From NCBI GenBank assembly GCA_002352045.1, contig DEHT01000037.1, positions 26,089 through 57,734 on the forward strand: a stretch of 31,646 bases of DNA, written 5' to 3'. Below the pieces are notes generated by a model. That model was not told the origin of the DNA, did no database searches, and worked only from the letters and a program-made list of their open reading frames with translations. Made by a program: the position numbers and the translations under genes. Shown piece after piece: positions 8,391 to 16,630 of the stretch. The number at the start of each line of letters is the position of its first letter. Position 1 is the stretch's first letter. The DNA comes from Chitinophagaceae bacterium UBA2793. Lineage in GTDB: Bacteria; Bacteroidota; Bacteroidia; Chitinophagales; Chitinophagaceae.

Positions 8391-8614
8391 ATAAATATTC
8401 TTTTTAATTAATTAAAAGATTCAATAGATAAACAGTTCGTGTATAATTGCTTGCAGAAAATCATTCACTTATCCTGTTTACAGAATCGGTTGAAGGTAGT
8501 CTTTTTTAAACTGAATCAATGTTCGTTCATCAAAAATTCTCATTTTCGACACATAAAATATTGATTAACATTTATTTACAAAATTGTTAAAAAAATATTA
8601 ATAGAAATCCTTTA

Positions 8615-11215
8615 TTATTTCTGTGTTTCGTTTCTAAACACCACCACCCCATCAAAAACATCAATCAAAACCCGTTTTTCTTTATCAATATCACCCGCCA
8701 ATATGCGTTTGCTCAATTGGTTCACTATTTCTTTTTGAATCAATCGTTTTAGAGGCCTTGCTCCAAATTGGGGGTCGAATCCATTTTCGGCAAGGTAATC
8801 GAGTGCATATTCGCTAAACTGTAAAATGATTCCATTTTTAGCTACTAATTTTTCAAGCTCGTTTAATTGTATTTTAATAATCCCTTTAATATCATCTTTC
8901 ATCAAAGGTTGGAACATAATAATTTCATCAATCCTGTTTAAAAATTCGGGGCGAATGGTTTGCTTTAACAAAGCAATTACTTCAACCTTTGTTTTAGCTA
9001 CTACTTCATCTTTGTTTTCTTTGGATATATTTTCAAAGTTTTCCTGAATGAGCTGGCTACCCATATTGCTGGTCATAATGATGATAGTGTTTTTAAAATT
9101 TACTATCCTTCCTTTGTTATCGGTAAGGCGGCCATCATCTAATACCTGCAATAAAACATTGAATACATCGGGATGTGCTTTTTCAATTTCATCAAAGAGT
9201 ACCACAGAATATGGTTTTCGTCTAACGGCTTCTGTTAGTTGACCACCTTCATCGTATCCTACATAACCCGGAGGTGCACCTACCAGTCTGCTTACTGAAT
9301 GTTTTTCCTGGTACTCACTCATATCAATACGAGTCATCATGCTATCATCATCAAAGAGGTACTCTGCAAGTGCCTTTGCCAGCTCAGTTTTTCCTACACC
9401 GGTAGTACCCAGGAAAATAAAAGAACCAATCGGTTTCTTTGGATCCTGCAAACCCGCCCTGCTTCTACGAATTGCATCGCTTACCGCTTCTATTGCTTCA
9501 TCTTGCCCCACAACTCTTTTGTGCAGTTCCTCTTCGAGGTTCAGCAATTTTTCTTTTTCGCTTTGAAGCATTTTAGTTACAGGTATTCCGGTTGCCTTGG
9601 CTACACTTTCTGCAATATCTTCTGCATCAACTTCTTCTTTAAGCAGACGTTTTTCCGACTGAGCATTTAACTGTTCGGTTAAAACAGCAATTTGAGTTTC
9701 TTGTTCCTTAATTTTACCATACCTAATTTCTGCTACTTTACCATAGTCGCCATTGCGTTCGGCCTGCTCTGCTTCTAATTTAAATTGCTCTATGCTTGCT
9801 TTACCATTTTGAATTTTTTCAACCAACTCTTTCTCCTCTTTCCATTTGCTCATATAAGTATCCCTTTCTACCGAAAGGTTGGCAATATCAATAGATAATT
9901 GCTTTAATTTGGCTTCGTCATTTTCTCTTTTGATAGCTTCTTTTTCAATTTCCAACTGCCTAATTTGCCTTTCTAAAATATCCAATTCTTCGGGCATGCT
10001 ATTCATTTCAAGCCGTAGCTTTGCGGCACTTTCGTCAATTAAATCAATGGCTTTATCGGGTAAAAACCGATCGCTGATATACCTGTGCGACAATTCAACC
10101 GCTGCAATAATGGCTTCATCTTTAATACGAACATGATGATAGGTTTCGTACCGGTCTTTTAAACCACGTAATATGGAAATGGCATCTTCCACAGATGGTT
10201 CATCAATTGTAACTTTTTGGAACCTTCTTTCCAGTGCTTTATCTTTTTCAAAATATTTTTGATATTCATTTAATGTAGTGGCACCTACCGCTCTTAACTC
10301 GCCTCTTGCCAATGCAGGTTTTAAAATATTTGCTGCGTCCATGGCACCATCACCACCTCCGGCACCAACAAGGGTATGTATTTCGTCAATAAATAAAATA
10401 ATTTCACCATCGGCAGATGTAACTTCTTTTACCACCGACTTCAATCTTTCTTCAAACTCACCTTTATATTTAGCACCTGCAATAAGCTGCCCCATATCTA
10501 AAGCATAAATCACTTTTGATTTAAGATTTTCCGGCACATCACCATTTACAATTCGCATTGCCAAACCTTCGGCTATTGCAGTTTTACCTACACCAGGTTC
10601 CCCTACAAGCATTGGATTGTTTTTGGTACGGCGGCTAAGTATGTGTAAGGTGCGGCGAATTTCTTCGTCTCTGCCTATTACAGGATCCAATTTTCCTTGC
10701 CGAGCTGCTTCGTTTAAATTTTTTGCATATTTATTTAAAGTATTAAACTGCACTTCCTGTGTTTGGGAAGAAACCGTTTCGCCTTTACGTAAATCTTTAA
10801 TGGCGGCTATCAGTCCTTTTTCGGTAAGCCCTGCATCTTTTAATAGTTTTCCAGGTGCATCGTTGCCTTGAACAATGGCCAATAAGATATGCTCCGGTGT
10901 AATAAATTCGTCGCCAAAAGTTTTTAAAGCCGATCCTGCTCTTAATAAAACAGTATTAGCATCTCTGCCCACCATTTGTGCTGGTTCGCCCGAGGTTACT
11001 GGCAATTTACTTACTAACTCCTGCAGCTTAGATTCAACAAGGTTAACGGTAACATTGTTTTTTTTCAATAGATATTCTACAGGCGAATCTTCCATAGACA
11101 ATAATGATTGAAGGATATGCTCCGTTTCTATATTGGGGTTTTTGTGATTAAACGCCAACTGCTGTGCTTGCTGTATAGCTTCAGCGGCCTTGATAGTATA
11201 GTTGCTTAAATTCAT
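8615..11215 (-). CDS. clpB: ATP-dependent disaggregase ClpB
   Basis: Hexameric AAA+ disaggregase that pulls polypeptides out of aggregates together with DnaK. The 866-residue length is standard. In order: N-terminal Clp_N repeats; AAA-1 with Walker A GEPGVGKTAIAEG (about residues 200-212) and Walker B IILFIDEIHTL; a long middle coiled coil (about 400-520) that distinguishes ClpB from ClpA/ClpC; AAA-2 with Walker A GTTGVGKTELAKA, sensor GSQLIQ and arginine finger FLNRIDE; and the D2-small domain. I chose ATG 11215 (MNLSNYTIKAAEAIQ); the frame continues 19 codons upstream but that part has no family resemblance. A TAAATTTG box lies 34 bases upstream. Confidence 0.98.
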   Translation of the reverse strand: MNLSNYTIKAAEAIQQAQQLAFNHKNPNIETEHILQSLLSMEDSPVEYLLKKNNVTVNLVESKLQELVSKLPVTSGEPAQMVGRDANTVLLRAGSALKTFGDEFITPEHILLAIVQGNDAPGKLLKDAGLTEKGLIAAIKDLRKGETVSSQTQEVQFNTLNKYAKNLNEAARQGKLDPVIGRDEEIRRTLHILSRRTKNNPMLVGEPGVGKTAIAEGLAMRIVNGDVPENLKSKVIYALDMGQLIAGAKYKGEFEERLKSVVKEVTSADGEIILFIDEIHTLVGAGGGDGAMDAANILKPALARGELRAVGATTLNEYQKYFEKDKALERRFQKVTIDEPSVEDAISILRGLKDRYETYHHVRIKDEAIIAAVELSHRYISDRFLPDKAIDLIDESAAKLRLEMNSMPEELDILERQIRQLEIEKEAIKRENDEAKLKQLSIDIANLSVERDTYMSKWKEEKELVEKIQNGKASIEQFKLEAEQAERNGDYGKVAEIRYGKIKEQETQIAVLTEQLNAQSEKRLLKEEVDAEDIAESVAKATGIPVTKMLQSEKEKLLNLEEELHKRVVGQDEAIEAVSDAIRRSRAGLQDPKKPIGSFIFLGTTGVGKTELAKALAEYLFDDDSMMTRIDMSEYQEKHSVSRLVGAPPGYVGYDEGGQLTEAVRRKPYSVVLFDEIEKAHPDVFNVLLQVLDDGRLTDNKGRIVNFKNTIIIMTSNMGSQLIQENFENISKENKDEVVAKTKVEVIALLKQTIRPEFLNRIDEIIMFQPLMKDDIKGIIKIQLNELEKLVAKNGIILQFSEYALDYLAENGFDPQFGARPLKRLIQKEIVNQLSKRILAGDIDKEKRVLIDVFDGVVVFRNETQK

Positions 11216-11248
11216 ATTTATAGAAAATTTTTGTTTTAAGAAAGGAAT

Positions 11249-11256
11249 CAAATTTA
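11249..11256 (-). promoter_or_regulatory. -7 box TAAATTTG upstream of clpB
   Basis: Read on the minus strand, TAAATTTG matches the Bacteroidota -7 consensus TAnnTTTG and lies 33 bases before the clpB ATG. A matching -33 TTTG at the expected distance is not evident. Confidence 0.45.
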
Positions 11257-11466
11257 TTTCCAAGCATCTCAATTAAGAAAATATGTCATATCTAACAATA
11301 CTAAACTGCCTGTATTTCCGATTTACAATTATACATCTGCTATTCTTTCAGCATAAGGGTTTAAAAAATATCGTTTCAAAAAACTTAGCAAAAAATCTGA
11401 AAATAAAAAGAATCTGCAATTGCATTTTTGATTTTTTTTATCCCAAATAAGCAATCTATAAATATG

Positions 11467-11474
11467 TATTTTTG
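11467..11474 (+). promoter_or_regulatory. -7 box TATTTTTG upstream of the channel-like gene
   Basis: TATTTTTG fits TAnnTTTG and ends only 9 bases before the ATG at 11484, so the transcript would have an almost absent leader. No TTTG is found at the usual -33 spacing. Confidence 0.35.
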
Positions 11475-11483
11475 AATTACAAT

Positions 11484-11843
11484 ATGTACGAAAACAAAAA
11501 GCAACAACTGGCCAGTATGCCGGTCTTTTATAAAAGATTAAGAAAGAATATTTCTTTTGCATGTTTTGTATTATTTGCAAGTCTTTCTATTGGTGTAGTG
11601 GGTTATAAAATAACTGTTCCACAATTTGACTGGTACGATAGTCTTTTAAATGCTTCCATGATATTGAGTGGAATGGGGCCGGTAATGGATATAAATATTC
11701 ATTTAAGCAATAATGCAAAACTGTTTGCATCTGTTTATGCCTTATTTAGCGGTGTTACATTTTTATCTGTATTTAGTATTGCCATTGCACCCATTGTACA
11801 TCGTTTTTTTCATAAACTTCATTTAGATCAATCGGAAAAGTGA
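11484..11843 (+). CDS. Small two-helix membrane protein, possibly degenerate K+-channel-like
   Basis: A 119-residue protein. TM1 is at about residues 22-41, then a short amphipathic segment (FDWYDSLLNASMILSGMGPV, 48-67), then TM2 at about 77-103, and a basic tail (HRFFHKLHLDQSEK). TM1-pore helix-TM2 is the layout of the Ion_trans_2 potassium-channel fold, and the segment before SGMGPV sits where a pore helix would be. No TVGYG filter is present, so the channel assignment is an inference from layout only. I start it at ATG 11484; an in-frame TTG lies 12 bases upstream. Its TGA overlaps the GTG start of queG by 4 bases (GTGA), so the two are translationally coupled. Confidence 0.75.
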   Translation: MYENKKQQLASMPVFYKRLRKNISFACFVLFASLSIGVVGYKITVPQFDWYDSLLNASMILSGMGPVMDINIHLSNNAKLFASVYALFSGVTFLSVFSIAIAPIVHRFFHKLHLDQSEK

Positions 11844-12772
11844 GTGCAGAAACACATACCGCATTTGTAAAACAAACTGCTGCTCAACTTGGTTTTGAAT
11901 ATTGCGGTATAGCCCATGCTACCTATCTTGACGAAGATGCCAGGCGGCTGGAGCATTGGCTCAACAAGGGGTTACATGGAAACATGGGTTACATGCAAAA
12001 TCATTTTGATCTTAGGGTTGATCCCAACAAATTGGTTCCTGGCGCAAAGTCGGTAATTACTCTTTTGAAGAATTATTTTCCTGAAAAACAAGCAAACAAT
12101 AAAAAGGCAAAAATATCGAAGTACGCTTATGGCCATGATTACCATGATGTAATCAGAAGACAATTGAACGAATTTTTGCAAATTCTTAAAAAAGAAATGG
12201 GCGATTTTTTGGGTAGAGGTTTTGTAGATAGTGCACCCGTACTTGAAAGAGCCTGGGCACAAAAAAGCGGATTGGGCTGGATTGGAAAAAATGGCAATCT
12301 AATAAACAAACAAAGTGGGTCATTCTTTTTTATTGCTACATTAATTACCGACATTCAATTGTTGACCGATGATAGCCTAGTAAAAGATTTTTGTGGCACC
12401 TGCACTAAATGTATTGAAGCATGTCCTACCAATGCAATATTACCCAACAAAGTAATAGATGGAAGTAAATGTATTTCCTACTTCACAATTGAATTAAAAG
12501 ATGCATTAATTCCAGATAAGATGAAGGGTCAATTTGATAACTGGTTGTTTGGCTGCGATACCTGCCAGGATGTGTGCCCCTGGAACCGATTTAGCAAACC
12601 AACTACTGAAAAAGGGTTTAACCCTATTCCAGAAATATTATCTTTCTCAGAAAAAGATTGGGAAGAATTAACCGAGGAGCAATTCAAAATTATTTTCAAA
12701 GAATCTCCCATAAAAAGAACGAAATTTAACGGCATTAAACGCAATCTGCAGTTTATTAAAAATTATGAATAG
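11840..12772 (+). CDS. queG: Epoxyqueuosine reductase QueG
   Basis: Cobalamin- and iron-sulfur-dependent enzyme for the last step of queuosine biosynthesis, reducing epoxyqueuosine to queuosine in tRNAs with GUN anticodons. The N-terminal DUF1730 domain has GFVDSAPVLERAWAQKSGLG and WIGKNGNLI, typical of the cofactor pocket. Two 4Fe-4S clusters follow: CGTCTKCIEACPTNAI and CDTCQDVCPWNRF, with all eight cysteines present. The length (310) is normal for the Bacteroidota form without the C-terminal HEAT repeats. The start is GTG 11840 (MSAETHTAF), overlapping the upstream stop. Its end overlaps anmK by 8 bases, so the three genes form one operon. Confidence 0.95.
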   Translation: MSAETHTAFVKQTAAQLGFEYCGIAHATYLDEDARRLEHWLNKGLHGNMGYMQNHFDLRVDPNKLVPGAKSVITLLKNYFPEKQANNKKAKISKYAYGHDYHDVIRRQLNEFLQILKKEMGDFLGRGFVDSAPVLERAWAQKSGLGWIGKNGNLINKQSGSFFFIATLITDIQLLTDDSLVKDFCGTCTKCIEACPTNAILPNKVIDGSKCISYFTIELKDALIPDKMKGQFDNWLFGCDTCQDVCPWNRFSKPTTEKGFNPIPEILSFSEKDWEELTEEQFKIIFKESPIKRTKFNGIKRNLQFIKNYE

Positions 12773-13958
12773 CCATATTGAACTATTACATTGTATAGCC
12801 CAAAAAAGCACCCGAATCATTTTAGGTTTAATGAGCGGCACTTCTCTCGATGGATTAGATATTGCCTTATGCAAAATTGAAGGCAATGGAGAAAACACCA
12901 AGCTTCAGCTACTTAATTTTAAAACAGTACCATACGATATAGATATCCAAAATTCTATTAGAACTGTATTTTCAAAACAGCAGGTTAACCTTGAGCAACT
13001 TACTTTATTAAATGAATGGATGGGAAAATTGCATGCATTACTCATAAACCAAACGCTCAAAGAATGGAATATTGCTAATTCAGAAGTAGATATCATTGCT
13101 AGCCATGGACAAACGGTATATCATGCTCCGGTTTCTTTGCATCAAAACAAAAAATTAGGCAATGGAACGCTACAAATTGGCGATGGCGATCATATAGCGG
13201 TGCTTACCGGAATAATAACTTTGAGCGATTTCAGACAAAAGCATATTGCAGCAGGAGGCGAAGGCGCTCCATTGGCTGCTTATGGCGATTATCTTTTGTT
13301 TAAAGAAAAAGAAAGAGATGTTATTTTACTCAATATTGGTGGCATATCCAATTTTACTTTTTTACCATCCAATGATGAGGGTATTTTTAGTTCGGATGTA
13401 GGCCCCGGCAATACATTGATGGATGCATGGATGCAAAAGAATTTTACTCATCTTCATTTTGACAAAGATGCCGCAGTTGCAAAAAAAGGAATGGTAAATG
13501 ATGCATTATTAAACTCTTTATTTGAAAATGAATTTCTTCAAACTCCTGTACCCAAAACCACAGGACCCGAATTGTTTAATTTAAGTTTTGTAGAAGCTGC
13601 ACTTCAAAAAATAGAAACCACAAGTATTAGTGTGGAAGATGTAATGGCTACGCTTAATTTTTTTACAGCCAAAACCATTGCCAATACGATTAATGAGGTT
13701 ATACAAACCCGTACGATTATTTATGTGAGTGGAGGTGGGCTTCATAATCCTATGCTGATGGATCACCTAAAGCATTTAATTAATAATGCAGAAATATTAT
13801 CAACCTTAGAAAAAGGAATTAACCCCGATGCTAAAGAGGCAATTCTTTTTGCTTTGCTTGCTAATGAAGCTGTGGCAGGAAATCCGGAAAAAACATTTCC
13901 CAAAGGCTTAAAAAATTTTCCGGCCGTTAGTATGGGTAAAATTAGTTTTACAAAATAA
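12765..13958 (+). CDS. anmK: Anhydro-N-acetylmuramic acid kinase
   Basis: Peptidoglycan-recycling enzyme that hydrolyses and phosphorylates 1,6-anhydro-MurNAc to MurNAc-6-phosphate. It has the sugar-kinase/actin-like fold with the phosphate loop LGLMSGTSLDGLD (about residues 20-32), the internal motif SDVGPGNTLMDAWM and the C-terminal nucleotide-binding motif YVSGGGLHNPMLM. The length of 397 is typical. The ATG at 12765 lies inside the end of queG, giving an 8-base overlap. The first 16 residues precede the usual start of the fold, so a slightly shorter protein is possible, but no better start codon is seen. The stop lies 24 bases from the convergent SRPBCC gene. Confidence 0.95.
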   Translation: MNSHIELLHCIAQKSTRIILGLMSGTSLDGLDIALCKIEGNGENTKLQLLNFKTVPYDIDIQNSIRTVFSKQQVNLEQLTLLNEWMGKLHALLINQTLKEWNIANSEVDIIASHGQTVYHAPVSLHQNKKLGNGTLQIGDGDHIAVLTGIITLSDFRQKHIAAGGEGAPLAAYGDYLLFKEKERDVILLNIGGISNFTFLPSNDEGIFSSDVGPGNTLMDAWMQKNFTHLHFDKDAAVAKKGMVNDALLNSLFENEFLQTPVPKTTGPELFNLSFVEAALQKIETTSISVEDVMATLNFFTAKTIANTINEVIQTRTIIYVSGGGLHNPMLMDHLKHLINNAEILSTLEKGINPDAKEAILFALLANEAVAGNPEKTFPKGLKNFPAVSMGKISFTK

Positions 13959-13982
13959 GCCACATGTTCAAAGCAACAACAC

Positions 13983-14510
13983 TTAGTTACCCTGTTCAAT
14001 ATATTTTTGAAGTGCATCCAAAGCCTGTTGATAACCCGGCCCGGTCATTTCTGAAACAAAAATACCGGCAAACTTTTCCCATGGATACCATTTTAAATGT
14101 GTAATGGCTCGCCATTCTACCTGCAATGTACCCGGCTCCTGCATATACAAAATGGCCAAAGTAGTTTCTACAGGTTTTTCTTCAGAACTGTTAACATTAA
14201 ACTGTACAAAGTTTTTTTCAACCTTTGAAAAAACAATGCTGTATAACTTATTGTTTAAACTCCAGGATGCTTTTGCATTTGTTCCTTCAGAGGGTGAAGA
14301 AATTTCAACTTTGCTTTGTAATTGCACAAAAATGGGATGCCAGTTTTTCCATTGCTGTAAATCATTTATTGCCGAAAATATCTTTTCTTCTGAAGCATGA
14401 ATGGTAACAGCTTTAACCGTAATTACTTTTGAAGGAAATAAAAAAGAAATTAAAGTAACCAGTATAAAAAAACCTAACAATACAAAGAGAAACCCTTTTA
14501 ATAAACGCAT
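13983..14510 (-). CDS. Membrane-anchored SRPBCC (START-like) protein
   Basis: A 175-residue protein with one N-terminal membrane helix (RLLKGFLFVLLGFFILVTLI, residues 2-21) followed by a polyketide cyclase/SRPBCC domain. Marks are VTIHASEEKIFSAINDLQQW and NWHPIF early, and a long C-terminal helix GYQQALDALQKYI. SRPBCC domains bind hydrophobic ligands in a deep pocket; the ligand here is unknown. It follows the ABC-2 permease gene with a single base between the permease stop and this ATG, so the two are almost certainly cotranscribed and may share a lipid- or hydrophobe-related role. Confidence 0.8.
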   Translation of the reverse strand: MRLLKGFLFVLLGFFILVTLISFLFPSKVITVKAVTIHASEEKIFSAINDLQQWKNWHPIFVQLQSKVEISSPSEGTNAKASWSLNNKLYSIVFSKVEKNFVQFNVNSSEEKPVETTLAILYMQEPGTLQVEWRAITHLKWYPWEKFAGIFVSEMTGPGYQQALDALQKYIEQGN

Positions 14511-14511
14511 A

Positions 14512-15624
14512 CTATTCCCATTTAAAAGATTTGGTAGCTACAAAATAAACCGCCACCGTCCATAATAATAAAATTCCTATTTCAATTTTTACATCCCAAA
14601 GATTTAACCCTTCAAATGCCACACTACGCATTGCATCATTTAGATGCGTGAGCGGCATTGCTTTTGCAATAGGTTGTAGCCATTTTGGAAAAACATCTAT
14701 TGAGAAAAAAGTACCACCCAATAAAAATTGAGGTAATGTAATAATATTGGCAAGAGGTGGTATAGTACTATCGCTGGTGGCTATCCCACTAATAATAAAG
14801 CCAAATCCCATAAAAAGAATTAATCCTACAAAACTAAGAAACAGCATTTGAATAAAAGTTAACCAACCGTGTATAAGTGTAAAGCCAAAAAACAGGTAAC
14901 CGGCGCCAATAATCACAATTGCAGTAATCATTTGAAAAATTACTCTGCTAAAACTTTCGCCTAAAATAATGTAGGGCCTCTTAACAGGTGTGGCAAAAAA
15001 TCTTTTTAGAATCAACTGGCTTCGCAAATTAAAAAACATAAATGCTACACCAAATACACCTGCACTTAACAATGAAAAACCAAGTTGCCCTGGTAAAATA
15101 AAATCAATCGTTTTATAGGCTCTTACTTGTTTTATATCCCTCGATGCATCAAAATTAAATTTTGCAAATGCTTGCCTATTGGGATATACTTTGTTGCTTA
15201 CTTCATTGATAGTATTATCTAACAACGCCTTTAGTTGTGGCCATTGATTTCCACTGGAGGTATAACCGGTTAAGCTTAAATCATAAGGAGCTAAACTATT
15301 TTCGGATGATTTTTTAATAAATAATTCACCCGCAATTTTACCCTTCTGCATTTCCAATTGTTTTTGAGCAGCCGATGTATAGCTCACAAAACGAATAGCG
15401 TTATTGTTTTTTAAGGAAGTAAATAAAGCATTGGCTGTATCTGATCCGGGCGTTAAAACAACCTTGTAAATGTTTCGACCACCTCCATTTCCAATAAAGC
15501 CAAATACCAAAATAAAAATAAAAGGAAATGCAAAACTAAAAACAACAGCAGAAGGACTACGTAAAATAGAGCGTAAACTGGCTTTTGTAATTGCCCACAT
15601 AGCTCTTAACTGGCTGTAATGCAT
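14512..15624 (-). CDS. ABC-2 type transporter permease
   Basis: A 370-residue membrane protein of the ABC2_membrane_3 family. It has an N-terminal cytoplasmic segment and first helix (SAVVFSFAFPFIFILVFGFI), a large extracytoplasmic domain of about 130 residues, then five helices at about 175-370, including the signature FLLGGTFFSIDVFPKWLQP followed by AMPLTHLNDAMRSVAFEG. Such permeases export drugs, lipids or polysaccharide precursors when paired with an ATPase. No ATP-binding subunit is encoded beside it, so the partner must be elsewhere. The start is ATG 15624 (MHYSQLRAMW); ATG at residue 9 is an alternative. The upstream region is shared with the divergent toxin-antitoxin operon. Confidence 0.9.
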   Translation of the reverse strand: MHYSQLRAMWAITKASLRSILRSPSAVVFSFAFPFIFILVFGFIGNGGGRNIYKVVLTPGSDTANALFTSLKNNNAIRFVSYTSAAQKQLEMQKGKIAGELFIKKSSENSLAPYDLSLTGYTSSGNQWPQLKALLDNTINEVSNKVYPNRQAFAKFNFDASRDIKQVRAYKTIDFILPGQLGFSLLSAGVFGVAFMFFNLRSQLILKRFFATPVKRPYIILGESFSRVIFQMITAIVIIGAGYLFFGFTLIHGWLTFIQMLFLSFVGLILFMGFGFIISGIATSDSTIPPLANIITLPQFLLGGTFFSIDVFPKWLQPIAKAMPLTHLNDAMRSVAFEGLNLWDVKIEIGILLLWTVAVYFVATKSFKWE

Positions 15625-15672
15625 AAAGTTTTAAAATGAAATGCAAAAATATTGGAAAAAGGTTTAAAAAAA

Positions 15673-15704
15673 ATTGAAAATATAAGACAAATGACGTAAG
15701 TTTG
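15673..15704 (+). promoter_or_regulatory. Bacteroidota promoter of the toxin-antitoxin operon
   Basis: ATTG (15673-15676), 20 bases, then TAAGTTTG (15697-15704). This matches the TTTG-N19/20-TAnnTTTG architecture of Bacteroidota sigma-A promoters and is the best-formed promoter in the window. The leader to ATG 15723 would be roughly 12-15 bases. Confidence 0.65.
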
Positions 15705-15720
15705 AGGACAAATGACGTAA
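15686..15720 (+). repeat. Tandem 14-bp repeat, likely antitoxin operator
   Basis: GACAAATGACGTAA occurs at 15686-15699 and again, identical, at 15707-15720. The spacing is 21 bp from start to start, two turns of B-DNA. The first copy runs into the -7 box (TAAGTTTG) and the second covers the expected transcription start just before ATG 15723. This is the arrangement expected for cooperative binding of an autoregulating Xre antitoxin on one face of the DNA. The repeat identity and spacing are seen directly; the operator role is inferred. Confidence 0.6.
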
Positions 15721-15722
15721 AG

Positions 15723-16175
15723 ATGAAAAAGATTGAAAAAAGAAAGAAAAATAAGTTAAATGAAGATACTTTCATTAATAAAGTTGAAGAACCTACAATA
15801 CAATACCGTACTGTAAAGGCAATTCCCGCATTGAAAGATTTGACTTACAATGATTTTAAAAAAATTGCAGAAAAGGCACCATTTTCACTATCCGAATGGG
15901 CTAATATGTTACATCTCAGTGAACGTACTTTGCAACGATATGCAAAAAACGAATCGGCATTTGCTCCATTAAATGCAGAAAGAATAATCCAAATTGCCAA
16001 AGTACTGGAGCAAGGGAAAGCTACTTTTGGAAAAGTAGAAAATTTTTACACATGGCTTAAAGGAGAACCACGTATGTTGGAAGGCTCACTTTCTATTGAG
16101 TCTCTAAGCAGCTACGATGGTATTCAAAAAGTGCTTATTCAATTAGGAAGAATTCAACACGGCCTGTTTGCATGA
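15723..16175 (+). CDS. Xre/MbcA/ParS-type antitoxin (DUF2384)
   Basis: A 150-residue antitoxin of the RES-Xre class. It has a lysine-rich N-terminus (KKIEKRKKNK), a helix-turn-helix at about 54-76 (FSLSEWANMLHLSERTLQRY) and a C-terminal DUF2384/MbcA domain at about 98-148 (FYTWLKGEPRMLEGS, then YDGIQKVLIQLGRIQHG). In the family the C-terminal domain plugs the active site of the RES toxin, while the N-terminal half dimerises and binds the operator. I use ATG 15723; the frame extends upstream to a TTG at 15702, but that codon sits inside the -7 box and the repeat. Its TGA overlaps the toxin ATG by 4 bases (ATGA). Confidence 0.92.
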   Translation: MKKIEKRKKNKLNEDTFINKVEEPTIQYRTVKAIPALKDLTYNDFKKIAEKAPFSLSEWANMLHLSERTLQRYAKNESAFAPLNAERIIQIAKVLEQGKATFGKVENFYTWLKGEPRMLEGSLSIESLSSYDGIQKVLIQLGRIQHGLFA

Positions 16176-16630
16176 TAGTTTATCGCATTGCTCATTCGTT
16201 GTATAGTAAGGATATTTCAGGTGCCGGGGCCAAACTCTTTGGTGGCAGGTGGAACTCCGTAGGTATTCCCATGCTTTATGCATCACAACATATTTCACTG
16301 GCGGTTTTGGAACTAATGGTGCATAGCCGCCTGAGAGATTATTATGAAAATTTAGATTTAGTTGAAATAAACATCCCCGATAATATTGAACCTATAGAAA
16401 TAACCTTGACTAAGTTGAAAAAAAACTGGGAGTTGGATGCAGGCTATACCAGGTTTATTGGAGATGAATTTATTCGTAATAATCAAAGTCTGATTTTAAA
16501 AGTACCCTCCGCTGTAATTCAGGAAGAACATAATTTTATTATTAATCCACTACACACCGATTTTAAAAAATTAAAAATTAACAACATCAGGGAGTTTGAA
16601 ACTGATGAAAGGCTTTTTGTAATTAAATGA
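16172..16630 (+). CDS. RES-domain toxin (NAD+-degrading family)
   Basis: A 152-residue RES-domain protein. Characterised relatives destroy NAD+ (MbcT by phosphorolysis, others by hydrolysis) or ADP-ribosylate a target (ParT). The conserved residues are visible: Arg5 in VYRI, Gly-Gly-Arg26-Trp-Asn, Tyr36, Glu47 in LAVLELMVH and Ser113 in KVPSAVIQEEHNFIINP. The toxin therefore looks intact. It overlaps the antitoxin by ATGA at its start and folK by ATGA at its end (16627-16630), making a continuous coupled string. Which reaction it carries out cannot be told from sequence. Confidence 0.92.
   Translation: MIVYRIAHSLYSKDISGAGAKLFGGRWNSVGIPMLYASQHISLAVLELMVHSRLRDYYENLDLVEINIPDNIEPIEITLTKLKKNWELDAGYTRFIGDEFIRNNQSLILKVPSAVIQEEHNFIINPLHTDFKKLKINNIREFETDERLFVIK

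Noticed and set aside
8402..8417. 16-bp perfect palindrome TTTTAATTAATTAAAA upstream of the DsbA-like gene
   Set aside because: It is A/T only in AT-rich DNA, so chance is likely, and there is no second copy or promoter context.
9299..9670. 123-codon open frame on the plus strand inside clpB
   Set aside because: It is antisense to a highly conserved coding region, has no promoter and its composition looks like a shadow frame (Ser/Cys/Phe-rich).
15702..15722. Earlier TTG start for the antitoxin
   Set aside because: It overlaps the -7 box and the operator repeat; the ATG at 15723 is better placed relative to the promoter.
15673..16630. Mobile element or defence island around the toxin-antitoxin pair
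   Set aside because: No integrase, transposase, terminal repeats or target-site duplication are seen, and the flanking genes are core metabolism.
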